A program made the translations under genes and the position numbers. A stretch of DNA of 64,000 bases, from positions 806,001 through 870,000 of the forward strand of contig NZ_CP013342.1 in assembly GCF_001610975.1 (NCBI RefSeq). The letters run 5' to 3'. Below, in pieces: positions 19,619 through 27,924 of the stretch. Below the pieces are notes generated by a model. The model saw nothing but the letters and a program-made list of their open reading frames with translations, searched no databases and was not told where the DNA came from. The DNA is from Sphingopyxis terrae subsp. terrae NBRC 15098. Its GTDB lineage: Bacteria > Pseudomonadota > Alphaproteobacteria > Sphingomonadales > Sphingomonadaceae. Numbering within the stretch: the stretch's first letter is position 1; each line of letters opens with the position of its first letter.

Positions 19619-20275
19619 TCAATCCGGCGAGGGTCCCCCGCCTGTCAGTTGGTCGACGCTGCCCATGATCGTCGCGAAGGCTTCGCTCGGGGGCAGCGGG
19701 TCTTCGCTGCGCAGCGGCATCTCGCCGCCGTCGAGGATCGCCTGCAAGGCGGCCCGGGCGCGCGAGACGCGGCTTTTCATCGTGCCGACCGCGACGCCGC
19801 AGATGTCGGCGCCTTCCTCATAGGATAATTGCCCTGCGCCGATAAGGATCAGCGCCTCGCGCTGGTCGACGGGCAGCATCATCAGCGCGCGCTGCACGTC
19901 CGACAGGTGCAGGCTGTCGTCCTGATCGTCGGGCGCGACGAGCAGGCGCTCGGCGGCGAGTTCGTCATATTCGGCGGTGAATTTCTTGCGCCGCATCTGC
20001 GACAGGAAACAGTTGCGCAGGATGACGAAGGCCCAGCTCTTCATGCTCGACGGCCCCGGAATATAGCTTGCGCGCGCCTTCCATGCCTTCAGCATCGTCT
20101 CCTGCACCAGATCGTCGGCCAGGTCGGCGTTGCCGGTCAGGCTGCGGCCGAAGGCGCGCAGATGCGGCAGCATCGCCGCCAGCTCCTGCTTGAAGCTGGC
20201 GTCGTCGAGCGGTCGGGGCGTGTCGTCGCTGATAATCGGGCCTTTATCTGGGCAATCTCTCGATGCGTATGACAC
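19619..20275 (-). CDS. EcfG-type ECF sigma factor, second paralog
   Basis: 218 residues. Sigma2 region with LADDLVQETMLKAWKAR and sigma4 with LPVDQREALILIGAGQLSY then GTMKSRVSRARAAL. It closely resembles the EcfG at 21169-21804, including FVILRN.FLSQMRR. This marks it as an ECF15/EcfG-group factor rather than another ECF class. No NepR is adjacent; it may share the NepR at 20912 or act under separate control. Strand opposite to nepR-ecfG, with the BLUF gene upstream in the same orientation (54 bases apart), so the two may be co-transcribed. Confidence 0.9.
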   Translation of the reverse strand: MSYASRDCPDKGPIISDDTPRPLDDASFKQELAAMLPHLRAFGRSLTGNADLADDLVQETMLKAWKARASYIPGPSSMKSWAFVILRNCFLSQMRRKKFTAEYDELAAERLLVAPDDQDDSLHLSDVQRALMMLPVDQREALILIGAGQLSYEEGADICGVAVGTMKSRVSRARAALQAILDGGEMPLRSEDPLPPSEAFATIMGSVDQLTGGGPSPD

Positions 20276-20329
20276 CGGGCTTAGCGCGTTGAAACGTCGA
20301 TGGAAAGCGGCGATCCCCGCCGCAATGGC

Positions 20330-20746
20330 TCAGGCGGGAACCGCGGCCGCCGGCCGGCGACGTCCAAGCGCGATGAAATTGGCCATCATCTGTTCGTCGA
20401 CGGGGTCGAGCCGGCCGTTGGCGGCCAGCCGCCTCAGACTGTCCTCATGCCCGTCGAAATTGGGTTCGTAGAGCATCGACCAGTCGCCGAATTCGCGGTG
20501 GTCGATGTCGCGCCGCCGCACCTCGACCATGCCGCTGTGACGGCGGTCGTCGCGGATCGCGGCGAGGCACGCCTCGACCTTGTCGCCCGGACCTTCCAGC
20601 AATTGCATGAAATTATGCCCGTTGAAGATCAGGGCGCCGGTCAGCGCGTCGCGAGCATTGTTGCGGCGTGCCGTACCCAGAATATCGGCAATGTCGTCGG
20701 GCGTTATCAGCGGGTCCGCAACGCTGACATAAATAATCGATCGCAA
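20330..20746 (-). CDS. BLUF-domain blue-light photoreceptor
   Basis: 138 residues, single BLUF domain. Flavin-site residues are present: Tyr6 in SIIYVS, Asn30/31 in ARRNNARDALTG, Gln48 in NFMQLLEG, and the W/M pair of FGDWSML. No output domain follows beyond a short C-terminal helix and basic tail (LGRRRP), so signalling must be by protein contact. BLUF proteins bind FAD and respond to blue light. It sits between two EcfG-type sigma genes. The role in stress control is an inference from position. Confidence 0.92.
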   Translation of the reverse strand: MRSIIYVSVADPLITPDDIADILGTARRNNARDALTGALIFNGHNFMQLLEGPGDKVEACLAAIRDDRRHSGMVEVRRRDIDHREFGDWSMLYEPNFDGHEDSLRRLAANGRLDPVDEQMMANFIALGRRRPAAAVPA

Positions 20747-20878
20747 GTCACGTGACTCCCGGCTTCCCCATTCAAGGAGCGTTGTGACCCCATCCGCAAA
20801 CCCCTGCGGGCCTGCCCTGCCTGCTTAGGGCGCGTGTGGCACCTTGGCAACGCATTCGTCGCAAAATCGAAATTGCCG

Positions 20879-20903
20879 GGAACCAGCGGCGATCTTCCTC
20901 GTT
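20879..20903 (+). promoter_or_regulatory. Consensus EcfG-dependent promoter of nepR-ecfG
   Basis: GGAAC at 20879-20883, a 16-base spacer and CGTT at 20900-20903, an exact match to the alphaproteobacterial GGAAC-N16/17-CGTT consensus. The -10 ends only eight bases before the nepR ATG at 20912, so transcription would start at or next to the ATG. This implies autoregulation by EcfG and a leaderless or nearly leaderless message. Confidence 0.8.
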
Positions 20904-20911
20904 GCTTCGGC

Positions 20912-21169
20912 ATGGCTACGCATGGTGACAACAGGATCAACGGCAAGCCGCCCCACCCGGCGGAGGAAGCCGAAGTCGTGCGCCGCACGAATGGCAGCTT
21001 TCCGGGGACGGACAGCGACCAGTGGCATCGCACGCTGACCGGTCGGCAGTCGCCCGAGCCGGTGAGTGCGAAGCTGCGCATGATCTATGGCAGCGTCGTC
21101 GCCGAAAAGCTTCCCGACCAGATGCTCGATCTTTTGGCCCAACTCGATCAGAAAAGCCCTAAACTCTGA
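20912..21169 (+). CDS. nepR: NepR anti-sigma factor
   Basis: 85 residues. The conserved NepR helices are present: VSAKLRMIYGSVVAEKLPDQ then MLDLLAQLDQ; the N-terminal ~45 residues are variable and hydrophilic. NepR holds EcfG inactive and is titrated by phosphorylated PhyR. The stop (TGATG) shares one base with the ecfG start, so the pair is co-translated. A longer reading from 20834 would begin upstream of the promoter and is rejected. An in-frame later start is not seen without losing part of the protein. Confidence 0.9.
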   Translation: MATHGDNRINGKPPHPAEEAEVVRRTNGSFPGTDSDQWHRTLTGRQSPEPVSAKLRMIYGSVVAEKLPDQMLDLLAQLDQKSPKL

Positions 21170-21804
21170 TGACCCGCCCTGCTGCTGCGCCGCGTTCGCA
21201 GGAAAATCACAGCCTGTCGGACGGCGAATTCAAGGCGCTTCTCGCTGGCGTCATCCCGCATCTGCGCGCTTATGGGCGCAGCCTGTCGGGCAATCCCGAT
21301 TTGGCCGACGATCTGACGCAAGACACGATGGTCAAGGCGTGGGCGTCGCGTGCGCGCTTCGAACGGGGCACTTCGATCAAGGCGTGGACCTTCGTCATCC
21401 TGCGCAACACCTTCCTTTCGCAGATGCGCCGCAACAAATTTCACGGCGAATATGACGAAACAACCGTCGAACGCACGCTGTCGACCCCGGCGTCGCAGGA
21501 AGATTCGGGCGAGATGGCGGATCTCCAGCGCGCGCTGATGGAATTGCCGCAGGACCAGCGCGAGGCGCTGATCCTCGTCGGTGCCGGCGGTCTGTCCTAT
21601 GAGGAAGCGGCGCAGATTTGCGACTGCGCGCTCGGCACGATGAAAAGCCGCGTCTCGCGCGCGCGCACCGCGCTCGAAGAAATCATGGATCGCGGTCAAT
21701 TCTCGCAGCGCCGATCCGACGCGGTACCGGCGAGCGAGGCGATGGATGCAATCATGGACAGCGTCGAGGAAATCACCGCGCGCCGCGAAGCCGCGAACCG
21801 CTAG
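21169..21804 (+). CDS. ecfG: EcfG general stress response sigma factor
   Basis: 211 residues. Sigma2: NPDLADDLTQDTMVKAWASR; sigma4: LPQDQREALILVGAGGLSY plus GTMKSRVSRARTAL. Preceded by nepR with a one-base overlap and by a consensus EcfG promoter, the classic arrangement. It directs RNA polymerase to GGAAC/CGTT promoters under heat, salt, oxidative or starvation stress in this class. A short Ser/Glu tail (SEAMDAIMDSVEEITARRE) is shared in form with the paralog at 19619-20275. Confidence 0.95.
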   Translation: MTRPAAAPRSQENHSLSDGEFKALLAGVIPHLRAYGRSLSGNPDLADDLTQDTMVKAWASRARFERGTSIKAWTFVILRNTFLSQMRRNKFHGEYDETTVERTLSTPASQEDSGEMADLQRALMELPQDQREALILVGAGGLSYEEAAQICDCALGTMKSRVSRARTALEEIMDRGQFSQRRSDAVPASEAMDAIMDSVEEITARREAANR

Positions 21805-21883
21805 CGCGCCACGCATCCTCTCGACTTTTCCGGGCGGGCGCGCCAGACTGGCCGCCCACCTCCCCAGCAAAGCGAGCCTTTTC

Positions 21884-23056
21884 ATGCAGAAAATCCCCGC
21901 CCTTGCGCTATCGGCCGCACTGGCCGTCGCCGCCTGTTCGACCGGAACGCCCAGCAACGCGGCCACCGACAGCGCCGCGCTCGACACCTCGGGCGCGCAG
22001 CCCGCGACCGCGCTCGCCGATGCGCCCTTCACGGTGCAGGAGGCAGCGGCCTTCAACGAGCCCTGGGCGATGACCTTCCTGCCCGGAACGCGCATCGCGC
22101 TCGTCACCGAAAAGTCGGGCAAACTCAAACTCTGGGAAGAAGGCGGCGCCGCGCGCGATGTCGCGGGGACACCCCCGGTTCTCTACGCCGGTCAGGGCGG
22201 GCTCGGCGATGTAATCGTCGCCCCCGATTTCGCGCAGAGCGGTACCATTTACTTGAGCTGGGCCGAAGCCGGCCCCGGCGACACCGCCGGCGCGGTGGTC
22301 GGCCGGGCGAAGCTGGTCCAGGGCGCCGCGCCGCGCCTCGACGGGCTGGAAGTGATCTGGAAACAGGACCCCAAAGTGCCCGGCCGCGGCCATTATTCGC
22401 ACCGCCTCGCCTTCTCGCCCGATGGCCGATATTTGTTCATCGGTTCGGGCGAGCGGCAGAAGTTCGATCCGGCGCAGGACATGCAGGCCAATCTCGGCAA
22501 GATCCTGCGCCTGAACCCAGACGGCAGCGTCCCCGCCGACAACCCCTTTGCTTCCGCAGGCGGCGTGACCGCGCAAATCTGGTCGCTTGGTCATCGCAAT
22601 ATCCTGGGCCTCGCGTTCGATGGGACAGGCCGGCTCTGGAACCAGGAAATGGGGCCGAAGGGCGGCGACGAGGTCAATCTGGTCGCGGCAAAGGCCAATT
22701 ACGGCTATCCGATCGTGTCGAACGGCGATCATTATGACGGCCGCGACATTCCCGATCATCCGACCCGCCCCGAATTTGCCGCGCCGAAGCTGTGGTGGAA
22801 CCCCTCGGTGTCGCCCGCGGGGCTCGTCTGGTACGGCGGCGACGCCTATCCCGGCTGGAAGAACAGCCTGCTGATGGGCGCACTGTCGGGCGAGGGGCTG
22901 ATCCGTATGGCGATCGACGGCGACACGCTGCACAAGTCCGATCGCTGGGACTTCGGCGCCCGTATCCGCGAGGTCGAGGTGCGCGACGACGGCAGCGTCT
23001 GGCTGCTGACCGACGGCAAGGACGGCAAGCTGCTGAAGCTGGTCCCGAAGGCCTGA
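21884..23056 (+). CDS. PQQ-dependent aldose sugar dehydrogenase, lipoprotein
   Basis: 390 residues. A lipoprotein signal peptide ends at LAVAAC (Cys ~19). The six-bladed propeller of the soluble glucose/sorbosone dehydrogenase family follows: FNEPWAMTFLPGTR, RGHYSHRLAFSPDGRYLFIG, WSLGHRNILGLAFD, LWNQEMGPKGGDEVN and NYGYPIVSNGDHYDG. Expected to sit in the periplasm on a membrane and oxidise aldoses with PQQ, passing electrons to an unknown acceptor. No pqq biosynthesis genes are in the window. The ATG 21884 gives the signal peptide. Confidence 0.92.
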   Translation: MQKIPALALSAALAVAACSTGTPSNAATDSAALDTSGAQPATALADAPFTVQEAAAFNEPWAMTFLPGTRIALVTEKSGKLKLWEEGGAARDVAGTPPVLYAGQGGLGDVIVAPDFAQSGTIYLSWAEAGPGDTAGAVVGRAKLVQGAAPRLDGLEVIWKQDPKVPGRGHYSHRLAFSPDGRYLFIGSGERQKFDPAQDMQANLGKILRLNPDGSVPADNPFASAGGVTAQIWSLGHRNILGLAFDGTGRLWNQEMGPKGGDEVNLVAAKANYGYPIVSNGDHYDGRDIPDHPTRPEFAAPKLWWNPSVSPAGLVWYGGDAYPGWKNSLLMGALSGEGLIRMAIDGDTLHKSDRWDFGARIREVEVRDDGSVWLLTDGKDGKLLKLVPKA

Positions 23057-23070
23057 CTGCCGCGCCGACG

Positions 23071-23811
23071 ATGATCCGCAGCTATCTCTCGAGGCGCGCC
23101 CTTTGGCCGGCGCGCGTGCCCGACCCCGACGCCCCGCCGCGGCTGGCGCTGCTCTGGCGTGAGGCGGGATCGCTGCTGCGCGCGCTCGGCGGACGCGTCC
23201 GGCCGATGCCGCCCGAACCCAATCCCGACAGTGCCCACCCGCCGGTGATGGTGCTGCCGGGCTTTCTGTCGGGCGACTGGTCGACGAAGGCGCTGCGCGC
23301 CGACCTGCGCCGCGCGGGCTTTCGCTGCTATGCCTGGGGCCTCGGCTTCAACCGCGGCGCGACCGCCGACATCATCGACCGTATCGATGCGCGCGTCGAA
23401 TGGATCATCGCGCGCACCGGGCGGCCGCCCGCACTCGTCGGCTGGAGCCTCGGCGGCATCTATGCGCGCGAATATGCCAAGCATCACCCACACAAGGTCG
23501 CGCGCGTCGTCACGCTCGGTTCGCCCTTTTCAGGCAGCCGCCGCGCCAATCGCGCCTGGCGGCTCTATCATCTGATCGCGCGCCACCCGGTCGACAATCC
23601 CCCCATCGACTTCCACCCGGCGCCGCGCCCGGAAATGCCGACCTTTGCCTTATGGTCCAAGCATGACGGCGTCGTCGCGGTGAACAGCGCGCGCGGCCTG
23701 CCGCACGAAAGCGACCGGCAGATCGAGGTCGAATGCGCACATATGGGCTTTGCCTATGCCCCGACCTCGGTCGCCGCAATTGCCAAGGCGTTAACCGAAG
23801 AGATAGGCTGA
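23071..23811 (+). CDS. Alpha/beta-fold hydrolase (lipase/esterase-like)
   Basis: 246 residues. The oxyanion segment VMVLPGFLSGDWS and nucleophile elbow GWSLGG (about residues 130-135) identify the fold. An Asp in WSKHDGVV and a His in CAHMGF would complete a triad. The C-terminal half resembles triacylglycerol lipase class 2 proteins. No signal peptide. It begins 14 bases after the sugar dehydrogenase, so it may be in the same transcript. Substrate unknown. Confidence 0.8.
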   Translation: MIRSYLSRRALWPARVPDPDAPPRLALLWREAGSLLRALGGRVRPMPPEPNPDSAHPPVMVLPGFLSGDWSTKALRADLRRAGFRCYAWGLGFNRGATADIIDRIDARVEWIIARTGRPPALVGWSLGGIYAREYAKHHPHKVARVVTLGSPFSGSRRANRAWRLYHLIARHPVDNPPIDFHPAPRPEMPTFALWSKHDGVVAVNSARGLPHESDRQIEVECAHMGFAYAPTSVAAIAKALTEEIG

Positions 23812-23854
23812 TGTGTGATAGGCCGGCGACAGAGCTAGCCAAAGGAATGCACCG

Positions 23855-24160
23855 ATGCTGACGATCTTTGCAACACTCGCGCTCGCGATGCAGGGCGCCG
23901 CCGCGCCCGCCGCCTGTCCGCCCGCGGTCGTCACGGGCAACGCGCAGAGCGCCCGCGTCGCCGTTTATCGCTCGCCCAGCCTGGCCGCGCGCAAGACCGA
24001 CCGGCTGCGCGCGGGAACGCGCGTCATGGTGTGCGGCGAACAGGGCGGCTGGGCGTGGGTCGCCTATGCCAGCCGCCGCAACAGTTGCGTTCCCGCGCGC
24101 GGGGCGACCTGCGCTACCGGCTGGGTCGACCGCCGCCGCCTTGCCGCGCTCGGATCCTGA
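23855..24160 (+). CDS. Small exported SH3-like domain protein
   Basis: 101 residues with a cleavable signal peptide (about 1-18, ending near GAAAPAAC). The rest is one bacterial SH3-like domain: VAVYRSPSLAARKTDRLRAG, then VMVCGEQGGWAWVAY and TGWVDRRRLAAL. Four cysteines suggest disulfides in the periplasm. Such domains bind peptidoglycan or proteins. It follows the hydrolase closely on the same strand. Confidence 0.72.
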   Translation: MLTIFATLALAMQGAAAPAACPPAVVTGNAQSARVAVYRSPSLAARKTDRLRAGTRVMVCGEQGGWAWVAYASRRNSCVPARGATCATGWVDRRRLAALGS

Positions 24161-24169
24161 TCGAACCGG

Positions 24170-24196
24170 CCCTCAGCACCCTCAGCACCCTCAGCA
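24170..24196. repeat. Three tandem copies of a 9-bp unit
   Basis: CCCTCAGCA occurs three times head to tail between the convergent SH3 and acetyltransferase genes. The last copy runs over the stop codon of the minus-strand gene at 24191. It may vary in copy number between strains. Confidence 0.6.
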
Positions 24197-24703
24197 AACA
24201 TCGATCCGCTCGCCCGGCGCCGCGCGCCACACGAACAGCGCGCGCCCGGGGCGCCGTCCCGCGGTCCCCGTCGGTACGAAGCCGACCGCGCGCAGCAAAG
24301 CTTCGGACCGCGCATTGCCCGGCCGGCATTCGGCGACGACCGTCGCGCCGCGCCGTGCCGCCGCAATCTCGCGCACCGTCGCACCGACCGCTTCGCGCGC
24401 CAGCCCTTGCCCGCGCGCGCGCGCCGCAAACCAGTATCCGACCTCATATTCGCCCGCGCCGCGGCGGTGGACGCCGATGACCCCGGCGAGCCCCGCCGCG
24501 TCGCGCACGGCGTGGAAGACATCGTCGCCGCGCGACCGCGCGATCAGCGCGGCGGCTTCGTCCTTGGTGAAGGGTTCGGGCAGGAAATGGACCTGCGACG
24601 TCACCGACGCATCGGTGATCGCCCAGAGGTCGGCGGCATCATCGGCGACCAGCCGGTCGATGCGGCATCGCGGGGTGGTGAGGCGGATCAAAGTCTCTGT
24701 CAT
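24191..24703 (-). CDS. GNAT N-acetyltransferase
   Basis: 170 residues, RimL-like (Acetyltransf_3). RLTTPRCRIDRLVADDAADL at the N-terminus, then the acetyl-CoA loop around YWFAARARGQGLAREAV and AECRPGNARSEALLRAVGF. Substrate unknown. A short ORF with a strong ribosome site lies about 50 bases upstream on the same strand. Confidence 0.82.
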   Translation of the reverse strand: MTETLIRLTTPRCRIDRLVADDAADLWAITDASVTSQVHFLPEPFTKDEAAALIARSRGDDVFHAVRDAAGLAGVIGVHRRGAGEYEVGYWFAARARGQGLAREAVGATVREIAAARRGATVVAECRPGNARSEALLRAVGFVPTGTAGRRPGRALFVWRAAPGERIDVC

Positions 24704-24751
24704 CGCAAGCGTCTCTTCTAAAAGGCGCGCCGTGACAGAGGGGGTGCGGTT

Positions 24752-24811
24752 TCATGATGATGACCATTCGCCTTCCGACACGGCGGCCATGGTCATGATG
24801 AATGATGCCAT
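24752..24811 (-). CDS. Putative 19-residue leader or small ORF upstream of a GNAT gene
   Basis: An ATG at 24811 is preceded at good spacing by AAGGAG and encodes MASFIMTMAAVSEGEWSSS before TGA, 48 bases upstream of the acetyltransferase ATG. The surrounding bases hold an ATGACCAT/ATGGTCAT inverted repeat. A translated leader affecting the downstream gene is possible. No amino-acid run typical of biosynthetic attenuators is present. Low confidence. Confidence 0.25.
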   Translation of the reverse strand: MASFIMTMAAVSEGEWSSS

Positions 24812-24918
24812 GCCGCTCCTTAGGTAAAGGAGCGCCAATACGCCTTGAATCGAAGGGATCGGTCGTTGGTCATCGCAGCGGTGCCTATCAGGCGCCGGCG
24901 CCGCGATCAAGCGCGCGA

Positions 24919-25644
24919 TCAGCCCGCGCGCTGCGCCGCGAGCAGATAGTTCAGCGCTTCGCTGCCGCCGAGCTTGAACCCGCGCGCTGCCGATGGCGCG
25001 AGGCCGGTGCGATCGACGACTTCAAGCCCCGCCGCCGCGAGGAGCGCGGTCAATTCTTCGGGCTTCAGAAACTGGTCCCAGTCGTGCGTGCCGCGCGGCA
25101 CGGCGCCGATCCGCTCGGCCGCCTCGACGAGCAGCAGCTTCGACAGGGCGGTGCGATTGGGGGTCGACAGGATCATCAGTCCGCCGGGCGCCAGGCGCGC
25201 GGCAAGTTCGGCGATGAAGGCCGCCGGATCGGCCACATGCTCGACCACCTCCATCGAGGTGACGAGGTCGAAGGTCGCGGGCGGCAGTGCCGCCAGTTCG
25301 CCCGCATGATAGTCGATTCCCAGCCCCTGCCCGGCCGCATGCGCGCGCGCCGCGGCGATATTTTCGGGTGCGGCATCAACCCCCGTCACCGCCGCCCCCA
25401 TCCGCGCAAGCGGTTCTGCAAGCAGGCCCGCACCGCATCCGACGTCGAGCGCGCGCTTGCCGGCGAGCGGCTTCAGATCGCGGCTGTCGGTCAGCCAATG
25501 CGCGTCGATCCGGTCGCGAATATAGGACAGGCGCACCGGGTTGAGCTTGTGCAGCATGGCGGACGAGCCGTGCGGATCCCACCAGTCGGCGGCGAGCGCG
25601 CCGAAATGGGCGGCTTCGTGCGGATTGATTGTCGTAGCGCTCAT
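24919..25644 (-). CDS. ubiG: Ubiquinone biosynthesis O-methyltransferase
   Basis: 241 residues. SAM-binding motif I is ALDVGCGAGLLAEPLARMG, followed by VTGVDAAPENIAAARAHA. MEVVEHVADPAAFI and LSTPNRTALSKLLLV are characteristic of UbiG. It performs both O-methylations of ubiquinone synthesis, at the inner membrane face. The start MSATTINPHEAAHFG (24919-25644) fits family N-termini better than the in-frame GTG/ATG further upstream. It is divergent from lysC with ~220 bases between. Confidence 0.94.
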   Translation of the reverse strand: MSATTINPHEAAHFGALAADWWDPHGSSAMLHKLNPVRLSYIRDRIDAHWLTDSRDLKPLAGKRALDVGCGAGLLAEPLARMGAAVTGVDAAPENIAAARAHAAGQGLGIDYHAGELAALPPATFDLVTSMEVVEHVADPAAFIAELAARLAPGGLMILSTPNRTALSKLLLVEAAERIGAVPRGTHDWDQFLKPEELTALLAAAGLEVVDRTGLAPSAARGFKLGGSEALNYLLAAQRAG

Positions 25645-25866
25645 AGAGCGCGATTTGGCACCCCGTCCGGCGCGGCACAAGACTTATCGGGATAGAATAA
25701 TCGTTCGGCGGATACCGGCGCTCCTGTTGCGAACGGACAAGAAAAAATATCCTGATGGTATAATCTGTCGGCCTTGCCATCGCGCTCCCCCTTCCCTAAC
25801 AGCGCGGTCGCCGCGGAAATCCTTGGAAGTTGCGGCCGAAACCAGTTTGCGAAAAGGCGGGACGAG

Positions 25867-27114
25867 ATGGCACGGATCGTGATGAAATTCGGAGGCACGT
25901 CGATGGCGGGCACCGAGCGGATTCGCACCGTCGCGAAACTGGTCGCGCGCGAAGTGGCACAGGGCAACGAGGTGGCCGTCGTCGTCTCGGCGATGGCTGG
26001 CGAGACCGACCGGCTCGTCAATTTCTGCCGCGAGGCGAACCCGCGTTACGACCCGGCGGAATATGATGTCGTGGTAGCGGCGGGCGAACAGATCACGTCG
26101 GGTCTGCTCGCGCTCACGCTGCAGGCGATGGGCGTTCCCGCGCGCAGCTGGCTCGGCTGGCAGCTCCCCATCCGCACCGAAGAGGCGCATGCCCGCGCCC
26201 GCATCCTCGATATCGAAACGGGCGCGCTGCTCGCCGCGATGGGCCGCGGCGAAGTCGCGGTGATCCCGGGCTTTCAGGGGATGATGGACGATGGTCGCAT
26301 CTCGACCCTGGGGCGCGGCGGATCGGACACCAGCGCTGTCGCGGTCGCCGCGGCGGTCGAGGCCGATCGCTGTGACATCTACACCGATGTCGACGGCGTC
26401 TATACCACCGACCCGCGCATCGTCGCGCGCGCCCGGAAGCTCGATTATGTCACCTATGAAGAAATGCTCGAACTCGCGAGCGTCGGCGCCAAGGTGCTCC
26501 AGACGCGCTCGGTCGGCCTCGCGATGAAGATGGGCGTGCGCGTGCAGGTGCTTTCCAGCTTCGTCGAGGGCGACGAGGCACCCAAAAGAGGCACGATGAT
26601 CGTCAGCGACGAGGAAATAGAGGAACATCAGATGGAACGGCAGCTGATCACCGGCATCGCCCACGACAAGAATGAAGCGAAGATCATCGTGACGCGCGTC
26701 CCCGACCGTCCGGGCGGCGTCGCCAACATCTTCGGCCCGCTCGCCGCCGCGGGGATCAACGTCGACATGATCATCCAGAACGTCGGCCGCGACAAGGGCG
26801 AGACCGACGTGACCTTCACCGTTCCCGCCGCCGACCTCTTGCGGTCGATCGACCTGCTCGAAGCCGCGAAGGACAAGATCGGCTTCAACCGCATCCTGTC
26901 GGACGACAAGGTCGCAAAGATCAGCGTCGTCGGCGTCGGCATGAAGAGCCACGCGGGCGTCGCCAGCACGATGTTCCGCGCGCTCGCCGATCGCGGCATC
27001 AACATCCAGGCGATCTCGACCAGCGAGATCAAGGTCAGCGTGCTGATCGACGAGGATGAAACCGAACTCGCGGTGCGCGTGCTCCACACCGCCTACGGCC
27101 TCGACGCCGACTGA
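25867..27114 (+). CDS. lysC: Aspartate kinase
   Basis: 415 residues. The kinase domain starts KFGGTSMAGTERI and has GRGGSDTSAVAVAAAVEAD and YTDVDGVYTTDPRIV. Two C-terminal ACT domains (from about residue 265: DRPGGVANIFGPLAAAGINV; SHAGVASTMFRALADRGI) indicate feedback control by lysine and/or threonine. First step of the Lys/Thr/Met/DAP pathway. The start at 25867 is the family start after a GGGACGAG ribosome site. Confidence 0.96.
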   Translation: MARIVMKFGGTSMAGTERIRTVAKLVAREVAQGNEVAVVVSAMAGETDRLVNFCREANPRYDPAEYDVVVAAGEQITSGLLALTLQAMGVPARSWLGWQLPIRTEEAHARARILDIETGALLAAMGRGEVAVIPGFQGMMDDGRISTLGRGGSDTSAVAVAAAVEADRCDIYTDVDGVYTTDPRIVARARKLDYVTYEEMLELASVGAKVLQTRSVGLAMKMGVRVQVLSSFVEGDEAPKRGTMIVSDEEIEEHQMERQLITGIAHDKNEAKIIVTRVPDRPGGVANIFGPLAAAGINVDMIIQNVGRDKGETDVTFTVPAADLLRSIDLLEAAKDKIGFNRILSDDKVAKISVVGVGMKSHAGVASTMFRALADRGINIQAISTSEIKVSVLIDEDETELAVRVLHTAYGLDAD

Positions 27115-27117
27115 TTG

Positions 27118-27150
27118 CGGCCCGCAGGGGAGGCTTCGGCGGCCGGGCCG
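27118..27150. terminator. Possible bidirectional terminator between lysC and trhO
   Basis: CGGCCCG (27118-27124) pairs with CGGGCCG (27144-27150) across a 19-base loop, in the 37-base gap between convergent genes. No clear T-tract, so factor-independent activity is uncertain. Confidence 0.35.
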
Positions 27151-27151
27151 G

Positions 27152-27880
27152 TCAGTCCTTGTCGCCGATCTCGACCAAGCCGTGGCCGACGCTGACGCGT
27201 TCGTCGAAGACGAAACAGCTGCCCTGCCAGCGGCTGTCGGCCTCCGGTATCTGCTCCAGATAGGCGAGGATGCCGCCTTTCAGGTGAACGACATCGGCGA
27301 CGCCTTCGCTTTTCAGGAAGGCGGTCGATTTTTCGCAGCGAATGCCGCCGGTGCAGAACATCGCGACGCGCTTCCCGGCGAAATCGGCGGCATGGTCGCG
27401 CCACCAGCCGGGAAAATCGCCGAAGCTTTTCGTCTGCGGGTTCACCGCGCCCGCGAAGCTGCCATAGCCGACCTCGAAATCGTTGCGCGTGTCGATGACG
27501 ATCGTGTCGGGATCGTCGATCACCGCATTCCAGTCGGCCGGCGCGACATAGGCACCCACCTCGCGCGCCGGGTCGACCCCCGGCACCTTCATCGTCACGA
27601 TTTCCTTTTTCAGCCGCACCTTCAGCCGCTGAAAGGGCATGGCTGCGGCGGATGAATATTTGACGTCGAGCTCGGCGCAGCCGGGCAGCGCGCGGATATG
27701 CGCGATGACTGCAGCGATACCTTCGGCGCTCCCCGCGATCGTCCCGTTCACCCCTTCCCGCGCGAGCAGCAGCGTGCCCTTCACCCCCTGGGCCGCGCAG
27801 AGATCAAGCAAGGGCGCGCGCAGCGCGGCGGGGTCGTCGAACGGCGCGAAACGATAGAGAGCGGCAACAGTGAAGGTCAT
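27152..27880 (-). CDS. trhO: tRNA uridine-34 hydroxylase, rhodanese-fold (TrhO/YceA)
   Basis: 242 residues. An N-terminal ferredoxin-like domain ([19 protein letters not shown]) precedes a rhodanese domain with [20 protein letters not shown] and the active-site loop CTGGIRC. TrhO hydroxylates U34 of certain tRNAs using oxygen. E. coli YceA is about 350 residues; this shorter form, lacking the C-terminal extension, is usual in alphaproteobacteria. The start [11 protein letters not shown] is at 27880; longer readings into the GMC oxidase are antisense noise. Confidence 0.9.
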   Translation of the reverse strand: MTFTVAALYRFAPFDDPAALRAPLLDLCAAQGVKGTLLLAREGVNGTIAGSAEGIAAVIAHIRALPGCAELDVKYSSAAAMPFQRLKVRLKKEIVTMKVPGVDPAREVGAYVAPADWNAVIDDPDTIVIDTRNDFEVGYGSFAGAVNPQTKSFGDFPGWWRDHAADFAGKRVAMFCTGGIRCEKSTAFLKSEGVADVVHLKGGILAYLEQIPEADSRWQGSCFVFDERVSVGHGLVEIGDKD

Positions 27881-27924
27881 CGGCGCGCCCCATAAACAAA
27901 AGCCGCCGTCATTGCGAGGAGACC

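Noticed and set aside
20834-20911. N-terminal extension of NepR
   Set aside because: It begins upstream of and across the promoter, and the added residues do not match the family.
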